Below, piece by piece: positions 26,042 to 34,722 of a stretch of 64,000 bases of DNA. Numbering within the stretch: position 1 is the first letter of the stretch; every line of letters begins with the position of its first letter. Where the stretch lies: contig CAMDFR010000002.1 in the NCBI GenBank assembly GCA_945897725.1, forward strand, positions 1 to 64,000, read 5' to 3'. A program made the position numbers and the translations under genes. The stretch is from Chitinophaga pinensis (GTDB lineage Bacteria > Bacteroidota > Bacteroidia > Chitinophagales > CAMDFR01). The notes beneath the pieces were generated by a model that saw nothing but the letters and a program-made list of their open reading frames with translations, had not been told where the DNA came from and did no database searches.

Positions 26042-26887
26042 ATGTCATACAAAATACATCATTTGAATTGCGCTACTTTATGTCCAATGGGCTCTAAACT
26101 CATCAATGGTGTTGGATCCTATATAGAAAGGACAAAAATGATTTGTCATTGTTTGTTGATTGAAACAAATAGCGGATTAGTTTTAATAGATACAGGATTA
26201 GGTACGCAAGATATACTTCAACCAAAGCGAATGGGACTCTTCTTTAACTTGATGGTGCGCCCAAAACTGGACATAGAAGAAACTGCTCTCTACCAAATTC
26301 AAAAACTTGGCTTCAAGAAAGAGGATGTGAAGCACATCATCTTAACACACTTGCATGTCGATCATGCAGGAGGCATTTCAGATTTTCCGCATGCAAAAAT
26401 TCATGTTTATAAAAAGGAGTACAATCAGATTGTCGGTAACAAAAGTTTAAAATTGGGATATGTGGCAGCACAGTTTCAACACAATCCTCATTGGCGCGTT
26501 CATAATAGTACTGGTGAAAAATGGAATGGTTTTAATTGTGTCAAAACCTTTGAACCAGAAATACAGGACATTCTATTAGTTCCTTTACATGGTCATAGCG
26601 CAGGCCATACAGGCGTATATATTCCTTCAAACAACGAAAGTGTTTTTCATTGTGGAGACGCCTACTTCCATCACAATACAATAAGTAAATCTTATAAAGA
26701 TGTTCCATTGGGAATTAAAGTTTTTCAAAAATTGGTAGAATACGATACTACCGCAAGAATTCGAAATCAAATTCGTTTGACAGAATTGTTTAATAAACAA
26801 AAATCAAATATGCGTTTTATTTGCTCGCACGATCTGAGCGAATTCGAATATTGTAGTTGCGGAAAGAACCCAAATAATATTGTCTAA
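26042..26887 (+). CDS. MBL-fold metallo-hydrolase (lactonase-like)
   Basis: 281 aa. ILTHLHVDHAGGI (~100-112) is the HxHxDH zinc motif; HGHSAGHTGVYI gives the next His, HCGDAYFHH the bridging Asp, and FICSHD the last His, so the di-zinc site is complete. The general layout resembles glyoxalase II/AHL-lactonase relatives; the substrate cannot be named. The C terminus ends in an unusual EYCSCGKNPNN. Stands alone after recA. Confidence 0.85.
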   Translation: MSYKIHHLNCATLCPMGSKLINGVGSYIERTKMICHCLLIETNSGLVLIDTGLGTQDILQPKRMGLFFNLMVRPKLDIEETALYQIQKLGFKKEDVKHIILTHLHVDHAGGISDFPHAKIHVYKKEYNQIVGNKSLKLGYVAAQFQHNPHWRVHNSTGEKWNGFNCVKTFEPEIQDILLVPLHGHSAGHTGVYIPSNNESVFHCGDAYFHHNTISKSYKDVPLGIKVFQKLVEYDTTARIRNQIRLTELFNKQKSNMRFICSHDLSEFEYCSCGKNPNNIV

Positions 26888-27119
26888 ACAATCATTGCGC
26901 TTTTTGCTGATCGAAGAGGGTATAAATTTTGGTGTATTAGCACTTTTTATCTTCAGTAGCTTTGCTTTATAAGCTATATTATATAAGCACTTCAGCGTTT
27001 ATGGGTATAAAAATATCAACAAATTAATTCTTTTCTTCGCGGATTTTACTTTTGTTAAAACACTAACAATCAATACTTTGTGTTTTTTGCTATATTTAAC
27101 AATGTTTTCAGCACTTCGG

Positions 27120-27128
27120 TTATCCACA
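27120..27128 (+). promoter_or_regulatory. Perfect DnaA box TTATCCACA
   Basis: Exact match to the E. coli consensus, 19 nt upstream of the promoter's TTG. I found no second perfect box in the same gap. Confidence 0.5.
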
Positions 27129-27147
27129 TAGCTATATGTACCAATAC

Positions 27148-27177
27148 TTGCAGACAAGAGCCAAGACATTAACTTTG
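27148..27177 (+). promoter_or_regulatory. HU gene promoter
   Basis: TTG at 27148-27150, 19-nt spacer, TAACTTTG at 27170-27177: a full match to the Bacteroidota vegetative promoter pattern. Confidence 0.75.
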
Positions 27178-27216
27178 TGTTGTCAATATTTTTTAACAAA
27201 TTAAAAACTTCCAAAA

Positions 27217-27495
27217 ATGAACAAAGGAGACTTAATCGACAAAATCGCTAAAGACACTGGTTTAACAAAAGTACAATCAGCAGCAGCATTAGACGCAACT
27301 TTAAAAGGAGTTCAGTCTGGTCTTAAAAAAGAAAAAGACAGAGTAACTTTAGTTGGCTTCGGTACATTTACTGTTTCTAAAAGATCTGCAAGAAAAGGCA
27401 GAAACCCTAAAACAGGTAAAGAAATCAAAATCGCTGCTAAAAAAGTAGTAAGATTTAAAGCTGGTAAAGGCTTAGCTGAGAAAGTAGCAAAATAG
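27217..27495 (+). CDS. HU/IHF family DNA-binding protein
   Basis: 92 aa, the HU length. MNKGDLIDKIAKDTGLTKVQSAAALDATL is the N-terminal dimerisation helices and LVGFGTFTVSKRSARKGRNPKTGKEIKIAAKKVVRFKAGKGL is the beta-arm with the conserved RNP proline motif. It bends and compacts DNA. Strong promoter and terminator, monocistronic. Confidence 0.95.
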   Translation: MNKGDLIDKIAKDTGLTKVQSAAALDATLKGVQSGLKKEKDRVTLVGFGTFTVSKRSARKGRNPKTGKEIKIAAKKVVRFKAGKGLAEKVAK

Positions 27496-27519
27496 TATTT
27501 GCTCTTTTGAAACAAAATA

Positions 27520-27550
27520 ATCCTATCTCATTGAGGTGGGATTTTTTTTT
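27520..27550 (+). terminator. HU gene terminator
   Basis: ATCCTATCTCA and TGAGGTGGGAT pair with G-U wobbles; nine T follow. Confidence 0.8.
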
Positions 27551-27670
27551 GCTAGTATTGGTCATCTCTCCAACATTACATGGATCGATGGTGATGCGTG
27601 GAATAGATGTTGTAACATGTAAATATTTATGACGTTTCAAAGAAAAAAAACGTTGCTTAAAAATTTTCAA

Positions 27671-27705
27671 AAAAAAACTCTGTCACACCTGACAGAGTTT
27701 TTTTG
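27671..27705 (-). terminator. Aconitase terminator, symmetric
   Basis: AAAAACTCTGTC-ACACCT-GACAGAGTTTTT: a 12-bp perfect stem, 30 nt past the aconitase stop. The A-run on the left side gives a U-run on the minus strand; it could also stop readthrough from the HU gene. Confidence 0.85.
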
Positions 27706-27736
27706 AAAGCGCGATCCAATGCTTTATGAATGCTGA

Positions 27737-30001
27737 TTAAGTCAACGCCATTCTGATAATATTTAATGCACCACCTGCCTTAAACCATTCAATTTGTTGT
27801 TCATTGTAAGTGTGATTCGCTTTTATTTCTTCTGTTGTTCCATCAGCATGATTTAAAACTAAAGTCAATGGCTGGTTAGGAGTAAAAGTAGTTAAGCCAA
27901 CAACATCGATGATGTCATCTTCTTTTATTTTATCATAGTCACTTTTCTCTGCAAAAGTAATACCCAACATGCCTTGCTTCTTTAAATTGGTTTCGTGAAT
28001 TCTAGCAAATGATTTTACCAAAACCACACGCACACCTAAGAAACGAGGCTCCATCGCTGCATGCTCTCTGGAACTACCTTCGCCATAGTTTTCGTCACCA
28101 ACCACAATAGATCCAATGTTCATTGCTTTGTAGGCACGTTGTACTCTAGGTACTTCGTCATAAGCTCCGGTGAATTGATTCTTTACGTTGTTTGTTTTTT
28201 CATTAAAAAAGTTGGTCGCCCCAATCAACATATTATTGGAAATATTATCAAGGTGTCCTCTATATTTTAACCAAGGTCCAGCCATAGAAATATGATCCGT
28301 TGTACATTTCCCTTTGGCTTTAATCAATAAGCGCAAACCTTTTATATCCGTACCTTCCCAAGCAGTGAAAGGCGCCAATAATTGCAATCTATCAGATGTT
28401 TCAGAAACTTTAATTTCAATAGCACTACCATCTGCTGCTGGTGCCATAAATCCAGCATCATCTACATCAAATCCTTTGATTGGTAATTCATATCCTGTTG
28501 GTGGATCTAACATGACTTGTTCTCCGTTTTCATTCGTCAAGGTATCTGTTAATGGATTAAAAGTTAAATCACCAGCAATCGCTAAAGCTGTAGTTAATTC
28601 TGGCGAAGCAACGAAAGCAAAAGTATTTGGATTGCCATCCTGACGTGCCGCAAAGTTTCTATTGAAGGAGTGAACGATTGTATTTTTTTCTTTTTTATCT
28701 GCGCCCGCTCTCGCCCACATGCCAATACAAGGACCACAGGCATTAGCATAAACGGTAGCACCAATTTTATTAAATGTTTCGATAAAACCATCTCTTTCTA
28801 TCGTGAAACGAATTTGCTCAGAACCTGGTGTGATGCTGAATTCAGACTTCGCTTTTAAATTTTTATCTGCTACTTGTTGAGCTAAAGACACCGCACGAGA
28901 AATATCTTCATAAGAGCTATTGGTACAGCTACCAATCAATCCCACTTTAATATTCGTAGGCCAACCATTGGCTGCCGCTACTTCTTTCATTTTAGACACA
29001 GGTGTTGCTAGATCCGGCGTGAAAGGCCCGTTAATATGAGGTTCTAGAGTGTTCAAATCAATTTCAATCACTTGATCAAAATACTTTTCAGCATTGGCAT
29101 ACACTTCGGCATCACCTGTTAAATGTTCTTTAATTTGATTGGCAGCATCAGCCACATCTGCTCTTCCTGTGGCACGTAAATATCGCTCCATGCTTTCGTC
29201 ATAACCAAAAGTAGAAGTGGTTGCTCCAATCTCAGCACCCATATTGGCAATGGTTCCTTTTCCTGTACAACTCATTGCTGTAACACCTTCGCCAAAATAT
29301 TCAACTACAGCACCAGTTCCTCCTTTCACTGTCAAGATTCCTGCCACTTTTAAAATTACATCTTTAGGAGTCGCCCAGCCACTCAATTTTCCTATCAATC
29401 GTACACCAATCAATTTAGGCATCTTTAATTCCCATGCTAAACCAGCCATTACATCACAAGCATCAGCTCCACCAACACCTACAGCAATCATGCCTAAACC
29501 ACCTGCATTCACGGTATGAGAGTCGGTACCGATCATCAACCCTCCAGGAAATGCATAATTCTCTAAAACAATTTGGTGAATAATTCCAGCGCCTGGCTTC
29601 CAGAAGCCAATGCCATATTTGTTAGATACAGAAGCTAAGAAATCATACACCTCTTTGTTGCCTGTATTTGCTTCGTTCAAATCCGTACCTGATCCGTTTT
29701 TTGCAGTGATCAAGTGATCGCAATGTACGGTAGAAGGAACTGCTACTTGTGGTCTACCAGCTTGCATAAACTGTAATAAAGCCATTTGTGCAGTGGCATC
29801 TTGCATTGCTACTCTATCGGGTGCAAAATCTACATAAGAAGAGCCTCTGCCAAAGTTTTCAAGTGCTTGAGCACTGTGTAGATGGGAGTATAAAATCTTT
29901 TCAGTTAGCGTAAGTGGGTGATTCAGTAATTGACGAGCTGCCGCAATTTTTGCAGGCATTTCTGCGTATACTTTCTGTATCATTTTAATGTCGTATGCCA
30001 T
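27737..30001 (-). CDS. Aconitate hydratase (mitochondrial-aconitase type)
   Basis: 754 aa. Fe-S ligands are in [14 protein letters not shown] and [13 protein letters not shown]; the head has STVHCDHLI and [24 protein letters not shown]; the C-terminal swivel domain has [22 protein letters not shown]. The length and motif spelling match the ~755-aa mitochondrial-type class rather than AcnA (~890) or AcnB. It interconverts citrate and isocitrate in the TCA cycle. No other TCA gene lies beside it. A TAAATTTG on its strand (30180-30173), 172 nt upstream, is a possible promoter. Confidence 0.95.
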   Translation of the reverse strand: MAYDIKMIQKVYAEMPAKIAAARQLLNHPLTLTEKILYSHLHSAQALENFGRGSSYVDFAPDRVAMQDATAQMALLQFMQAGRPQVAVPSTVHCDHLITAKNGSGTDLNEANTGNKEVYDFLASVSNKYGIGFWKPGAGIIHQIVLENYAFPGGLMIGTDSHTVNAGGLGMIAVGVGGADACDVMAGLAWELKMPKLIGVRLIGKLSGWATPKDVILKVAGILTVKGGTGAVVEYFGEGVTAMSCTGKGTIANMGAEIGATTSTFGYDESMERYLRATGRADVADAANQIKEHLTGDAEVYANAEKYFDQVIEIDLNTLEPHINGPFTPDLATPVSKMKEVAAANGWPTNIKVGLIGSCTNSSYEDISRAVSLAQQVADKNLKAKSEFSITPGSEQIRFTIERDGFIETFNKIGATVYANACGPCIGMWARAGADKKEKNTIVHSFNRNFAARQDGNPNTFAFVASPELTTALAIAGDLTFNPLTDTLTNENGEQVMLDPPTGYELPIKGFDVDDAGFMAPAADGSAIEIKVSETSDRLQLLAPFTAWEGTDIKGLRLLIKAKGKCTTDHISMAGPWLKYRGHLDNISNNMLIGATNFFNEKTNNVKNQFTGAYDEVPRVQRAYKAMNIGSIVVGDENYGEGSSREHAAMEPRFLGVRVVLVKSFARIHETNLKKQGMLGITFAEKSDYDKIKEDDIIDVVGLTTFTPNQPLTLVLNHADGTTEEIKANHTYNEQQIEWFKAGGALNIIRMALT

Positions 30002-30172
30002 AAGAAGATATTGTTTTATATGAGTAATAAATTTTTTTTCAATAATGTCATCTGGAGAAGAAGTTTTTTAGATGTTCGCATTGGTTTAATCTTTCAAGCC
30101 TTGTTGAGAATGTATGCAAGGTAAATGATTGCTCTTTGTGCTGCTCTATCTTCTTTTGATGAATATAGTGTG

Positions 30173-30180
30173 CAAATTTA
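30173..30180 (-). promoter_or_regulatory. Possible aconitase -7 element
   Basis: TAAATTTG on the minus strand; leader would be ~165 nt. No correctly spaced TTG identified. Confidence 0.35.
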
Positions 30181-30213
30181 TAAATTTTAAACGACTTTTG
30201 TCATCAGAATTAG

Positions 30214-31437
30214 ATGCCTTTTAGTGAATACATAAAATTAGCTTGGCGTAGTATCTCGTCTAGCTTACTTCGCTCCATCCTCACGCTATTGGTGATTGGC
30301 TTGGGTATCGGAGCGTTAATTGCCATCATCACTTCTATACAAGCTCTCGAAAATTCTATGCGCACTAATTTTGCCACCATGGGCACCAATACCTTTACTA
30401 TTGTTGATCAGGGTCAGGTATTCGATGGACAAAGGGACGTGAAGACCAACGAAAAAATCAATGTGCATCAAGCTGAATTATTTAAGCAGAATTTTAAATT
30501 GAATGCAAAAATTGCGATTCATGCCGTAGTCAATGGGAACTCGGTATTGAAGTTTGAGAGTAAAAAAACAAACCCAAATGTAAACGTGACAGCGATAGAC
30601 GAAAACTATCTTTCCATTGCTGGTCTGTTGATAGAAGAGGGCAGAAATTTCACCACACTAGAAATCGAAAACGGCGTCTCCGTAGCTTTGGTTGGCGAAG
30701 ATGTTGTCAGCAAATTATACCCCGACAGGAAGAAGGTGCTTGGTAGTTTATTGACCATTGGCTCGGCTAAATATAAAGTGATTGGAGTATTAAAGAGCAA
30801 GGGTTCTAGTTCTGGAAGCAACGACAATCTTACGTTGATAGGCTATACGTCGGCTAGACAAAACTATGACATGAAAGACGTGAGTTATAATATTAGTATT
30901 TTTTGTGACAATGCTGAAGACATTGATAAAACGATCGAAGAGGCCTCAGGTGTTTTTAGAAACATCAGAAAAGTTCGTCCGGGCGAAGAAGACCACTTTG
31001 AAATTAATAAAAGTGATAGCAATGCTGAAAAATTAATCAGTATTCTATCGAATATAAAAATCGCTACCATTGTGATTGGCATTCTTACGCTTATCGGAGC
31101 AGGCATCGGCTTGATGAATATTTTGTTGGTGTCGGTCAATGAAAGAACACGTGAAATAGGCGTCAGTAAAGCTATGGGCGCCACACGAAGAAATATCATG
31201 ATGCAGTTTTTGAGCGAGTCTGTGATGATTTGTTTGCTCGGTGGTATCGCAGGCATCATCTTAGGAATTTTGTTTGGAAACGCCGTCGCACTTGGATTAC
31301 ACTCCTCCTTTATCATGCCTTGGAATTGGGTTTTTTATGGCTTGCTTTTCTGTACCATCATCGGCTTATCGGCAGGTATCTATCCTGCATTAAAAGCAGG
31401 AAACCTCAATCCTGTAGAGGCTTTACGTTACGAATAG
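30214..31437 (+). CDS. MacB-type ABC transporter permease (FtsX domain)
   Basis: 407 aa. First membrane helix ~18-42 (SILTLLVIGLGIGALIAIIT), a large periplasmic MacB-PCD domain (~45-280), and three C-terminal helices (~285-400) with the FtsX signature VNERTREIGVSKAMGATRRNIMMQFL and GIYPALKAGNLNPVEALRYE. Partners normally include an ATPase and often a membrane-fusion protein; none is adjacent. Role: mechanotransmission-type export or lipoprotein handling, substrate unknown. Confidence 0.9.
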   Translation: MPFSEYIKLAWRSISSSLLRSILTLLVIGLGIGALIAIITSIQALENSMRTNFATMGTNTFTIVDQGQVFDGQRDVKTNEKINVHQAELFKQNFKLNAKIAIHAVVNGNSVLKFESKKTNPNVNVTAIDENYLSIAGLLIEEGRNFTTLEIENGVSVALVGEDVVSKLYPDRKKVLGSLLTIGSAKYKVIGVLKSKGSSSGSNDNLTLIGYTSARQNYDMKDVSYNISIFCDNAEDIDKTIEEASGVFRNIRKVRPGEEDHFEINKSDSNAEKLISILSNIKIATIVIGILTLIGAGIGLMNILLVSVNERTREIGVSKAMGATRRNIMMQFLSESVMICLLGGIAGIILGILFGNAVALGLHSSFIMPWNWVFYGLLFCTIIGLSAGIYPALKAGNLNPVEALRYE

Positions 31438-31445
31438 AGAATCTT

Positions 31446-31534
31446 TTGTTGGGTGTGCCGCCATGCAAAAAAAACAATGCATGTCGTCCTGCTATCCATT
31501 ACAAGCTGCTGTAAGACACAAACAGCAGGCTTTT
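31446..31534 (+). repeat. Family 1 head-like element and hairpin after permease gene
   Basis: GGGTGTGCCGCCATGC, then GCATGTCGTCCTGCTATCC resembles the GGGCGTGCCC...GGGTCGGGCTATCC part of family 1. It is followed by AAGCTGCTG/CAGCAGGCTTTT (31504-31534), a hairpin with one bulge and a short T-run that may terminate the permease transcript. Confidence 0.5.
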
Positions 31535-31600
31535 CATTGCTATCAGTCACACAGCATCTTCTTTCAATCATACTCATTTTTGCTGTTCATGTCTAGTATC

Positions 31601-31697
31601 ATTGCGAAACGAATGCCGCAGCAGAGGGTGCAGCAAGTACCATGTACTGCGAAACACTCGGTAGCCAAAGGCTTTAGCCTGGCTAGCTGCCCCTCAA
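31601..31697 (-). repeat. Dispersed structured repeat, family 1, copy E
   Basis: On the minus strand: GGGGCAGCTAGCCAGGC, TTTGGCTACCGAGTG, CGCAGTACATGGTACTTGC, TGCACCCTCTGCTGCGGC. Between the convergent permease and acetyltransferase genes. Confidence 0.65.
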
Positions 31698-31706
31698 CAA
31701 TAGAGA

Positions 31707-32255
31707 TTAACTTTGTTTATGTAATTCAAATTTGATGGCATCCATCAGTGTATTCTCTTTTTCGAAAAAGTCCTTTATCTTCCCTTTGTTAATAAAACCC
31801 GCCTTTTCAGCCACTCTTTGAGAAGCTTTATTGAACTCAAAAGTATGTGCGCAAATGCAAGTAACTTGTGTGTGCTCAAATAAATAATCGCAAAAAGCTT
31901 TTAATGCCGAAGTCATGATACCCTTATTCCAAAAGGGTTTTGCTAGCCAGTAACCAATTTCTATACAAGCATCAGACTGTTGAAGGGCTTCCGCGTTTTC
32001 TATATGCATGCCAATACCACCAATCGTTTTATGCATAGTGGTTCGAATACTCCAATGTTTTTGAACTCCATTTTTTTGGATAAACTCAAGTTCTTTCTCC
32101 ATCCAATCGATGGCGTGTTGTCTGAGATAAGGAGAGGGTAATTGCAAGGTATTGTCATAAATCTCTGGCTCGTTTAAATAAAGGACATAGTCATCAAGGT
32201 CTGCCATACTTGGCAAATCGAGGCATATTTGATTATTTACAATAATTTTTGTCAT
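31707..32255 (-). CDS. GNAT family N-acetyltransferase (RimJ/RimL-like)
   Basis: 182 aa. Motif IGYWLAKPFWNKGIMTSALKAFCDYLFEHTQ is the acetyl-CoA binding region (motif A) and FEFNKASQRVAEKAGFINKGK is the C-terminal signature of the RimJ/RimL subgroup. Substrates in this subgroup range from ribosomal protein termini to small amines; not assignable here. Divergent from the PBP gene. Confidence 0.85.
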   Translation of the reverse strand: MTKIIVNNQICLDLPSMADLDDYVLYLNEPEIYDNTLQLPSPYLRQHAIDWMEKELEFIQKNGVQKHWSIRTTMHKTIGGIGMHIENAEALQQSDACIEIGYWLAKPFWNKGIMTSALKAFCDYLFEHTQVTCICAHTFEFNKASQRVAEKAGFINKGKIKDFFEKENTLMDAIKFELHKQS

Positions 32256-32335
32256 ATCTATGTTGAATCCAATATTAATTCTTAATTTTAAACATCATTG
32301 AAAAAGCGACTATACTTTCATTTGAAATAAACAGT

Positions 32336-34570
32336 ATGGCATTTCCGACAAAAAATATTCACATTAAAAATACGAGTTTTAAGCAAGTATTTAAAACCTT
32401 TCAGTTCATCAATCTTGGCATTTTTGGAACTATTATTCTGATGTTCTTGATGATGCGTATAGGCGCTTGTGGCTATATTCCAGACTTAGAAGAAATCAAA
32501 AATCCTAAAAGTTTATTAGCAACAAATATCTACTCAGAAGACTACGAATTATTGGGCTCTTACTATATTCAAAATAGAACAGAAGTGAGGTATGAAGAAT
32601 TGTCGCCATGGTTGGTGAAAGCCTTAGTTGCTACGGAAGATAAAAGGTTTTACGAACATAGCGGTATCGATTTTAAAGGAACGGTGCGTGCTTTTGCCAA
32701 GCTAGGCAGAGATGGTGGCGGCAGTACTTTAAGCCAGCAAACAGCAAAGAATTTGTTTTTTGATGCCGATCGTTCCAGTAAAATAAAACGCTTGTTTCAA
32801 AAAATAAAAGAGCAATATTTAGCTGTTCAATTAGAAAGAAACTTCTCTAAAGAAGAGATTGTCGCTCTTTATTTCAATACGGTATTTTATAATTATAATG
32901 CCTATGGAATAAAGACAGCAGCCCATACTTATTTCAATAAAAATCAAAAAGATTTAACGGTTGAAGAAGCGGCGTTGTTGGTAGGTATGCTCAAAGGACC
33001 AAGCATGTATAACCCACGTTTAAAAGCAGATGCAGCCACCAGAAGAAGAAATACGGTCTTGGATTTAATGGCGGATCAAACAGTGATTACACAAGGTCAA
33101 GCGGATTCTATCAAAAAAATCCCCATCAAATTAAATTATAAGAGCAATAGCACAGATGCGGGTTTAGCAACCTATTTCAGAGACCAAATTTCTATTGATT
33201 TAAAAAAATGGATCAGTGAACATCCTAAGCCTGATGGAACTAAATATAATCTGTATACAGACGGTTTACAAATACACACCACCATCAATAGCAAAATGCA
33301 ACAGTATGCAGAAGACGCGGTGCAGCAGCATTTGAAGCAAATGCAAAAACAGTTTTTTAAAGAGTGGCATGGCAAAGATCCTTGGAAAACAGGAGAGCGA
33401 GCGAACCCTACCTTGCTAGAAAAACTAGTTAAGAGAACCGCACTTTACAAACAATTGGTAGAGGATGGATTGAACGAAAGGCAGATAGAGCGAGAAATGG
33501 AATTAAAAAGACCAATGACCATTTTCGCATATGGTGGAGATAGAGATACGCTTTTGAGTATTTACGATTCCTTACGTTATTACAAGCAAATCTTACAAAC
33601 AGGCTTTGTGGTGCTTGATCCTAAAACCGGCTTTGTGAAAGCCTGGGTTGGCGGACCAGATTTTACATACTTTCAATTAGATCATGTGCGCGCTACAAGA
33701 CGTCAGGTAGGTAGTACCATGAAACCCTTATTGTATGGAGCAGCCATGGATATGGGAATGACGCCACAAAGCACCGTTCCTTACGATTGTCCAAACATAG
33801 CAAGCAATCCAAATTGGTGCCCCGCAGGAACGGGTACCTGGCCAATAGGCACAGAAGTCACCCTGAGTGAAGGATTGAAGTATTCTGACAATATGATTAC
33901 TTCTCAAGTGATGAAGATTGTTGGGCCACAAGCCTTGATTAATATGGCACGCAAGCTAGGTATCAATTCCGAAATGGATGCCGTTCCTTCGCTCGCGTTA
34001 GGCACTTGTGATGTTTCCGTAATAGATATGGCGGGCGCTTACACAGCCTTTGCCAATAGAGGTGTTTATTCAAAACCCATGTATATCACCCGTATCACGG
34101 ATAGAAATGGCAAAGTATTAGATGAGTTTACTCCGACCAAGAAAAATGAATTAAGTGAACGAACTGCTTTCTGTGTCATTAACATGATGCGTGGTGTAGT
34201 GACAGGTGGAACCGCTAAAAGACTTCAGTCGCAATATGGTCTACGAAATGTGATTGCAGGAAAAACAGGAACGACACAAAGCAATAGCGATGCATGGTTT
34301 GTAGGGGTAACACCCAATTTGTTAGGCGTGGTGTGGGTAGGTTGTGATGAGCCGAGTATTCATTTTGCCACGACTGGTGCAGGACAAGGCGCAAGTGCGG
34401 CCTTACCTATTTGGGCATTGTTCTTTAAAAAAGTATATGCCGATAGATCTTTAAAAATACGACCTAGCGATAGTTTTGATGCTCCTGATGGTTTCACCAC
34501 CGACACCACTGGTGCATTAATTCCTGTGTTAGTTGATTCATTGAGTAGCGATGATGCCGTAGCTCCCTAG
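32336..34570 (+). CDS. Class A penicillin-binding protein (PBP1A-like)
   Basis: 744 aa. One N-terminal membrane helix (~24-46). Glycosyltransferase-51 motifs: ATEDKRFYEHSGID (catalytic Glu), GGGSTLSQQTAKNL, RNFSKEEIVALYFNTVFYNYNAYGI and GMLKGPSMYNP. Transpeptidase motifs: VGSTMKPLLYG with Ser460 (SxxK), YSDNM (SxN) and AGKTGTTQSNSDAWFVG (KTG). It both polymerises and cross-links peptidoglycan in the periplasm. A TATACTTT near 32310 is only a weak -7 candidate. Ends at a hairpin shared with the convergent lipoprotein gene. Confidence 0.95.
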   Translation: MAFPTKNIHIKNTSFKQVFKTFQFINLGIFGTIILMFLMMRIGACGYIPDLEEIKNPKSLLATNIYSEDYELLGSYYIQNRTEVRYEELSPWLVKALVATEDKRFYEHSGIDFKGTVRAFAKLGRDGGGSTLSQQTAKNLFFDADRSSKIKRLFQKIKEQYLAVQLERNFSKEEIVALYFNTVFYNYNAYGIKTAAHTYFNKNQKDLTVEEAALLVGMLKGPSMYNPRLKADAATRRRNTVLDLMADQTVITQGQADSIKKIPIKLNYKSNSTDAGLATYFRDQISIDLKKWISEHPKPDGTKYNLYTDGLQIHTTINSKMQQYAEDAVQQHLKQMQKQFFKEWHGKDPWKTGERANPTLLEKLVKRTALYKQLVEDGLNERQIEREMELKRPMTIFAYGGDRDTLLSIYDSLRYYKQILQTGFVVLDPKTGFVKAWVGGPDFTYFQLDHVRATRRQVGSTMKPLLYGAAMDMGMTPQSTVPYDCPNIASNPNWCPAGTGTWPIGTEVTLSEGLKYSDNMITSQVMKIVGPQALINMARKLGINSEMDAVPSLALGTCDVSVIDMAGAYTAFANRGVYSKPMYITRITDRNGKVLDEFTPTKKNELSERTAFCVINMMRGVVTGGTAKRLQSQYGLRNVIAGKTGTTQSNSDAWFVGVTPNLLGVVWVGCDEPSIHFATTGAGQGASAALPIWALFFKKVYADRSLKIRPSDSFDAPDGFTTDTTGALIPVLVDSLSSDDAVAP

Positions 34571-34659
34571 CAGCAAACTATTCAACACCAATTGTATTCC
34601 AATCTTTAATTTTTTTACAAGTAGTCTGTTTTTTGATTTGATTAAAGAGGACAAAGGCA

Positions 34660-34705
34660 CAAAAAAAACACCTGCCTCATATTTAACGAAACAGGTGTTT
34701 AGAGA
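34660..34705. terminator. Bidirectional terminator
   Basis: AAACACCTG and CAGGTGTTT form a 9-bp perfect stem with A-run before and T's after, between the convergent PBP and binding-protein genes. Confidence 0.75.
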
Positions 34706-34722
34706 TTGAATCAATAAGAAAT

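Larger units (their letters stand above)
26888..27216. other. AT-rich regulatory gap before the HU gene
   Basis: No gene. Contains a perfect DnaA box (27120-27128), then a well-formed promoter at 27148-27177 and an ~33-nt leader to the HU ATG. Confidence 0.6.

Noticed and set aside
26999-27214. 71-codon minus-strand ORF upstream of the HU gene
   Set aside because: Overlaps the HU promoter and DnaA box; AT-rich with no conserved pattern.
31463-31735. 90-codon ORF after the permease gene
   Set aside because: Made of repeat sequence and the tail of the opposing acetyltransferase gene.
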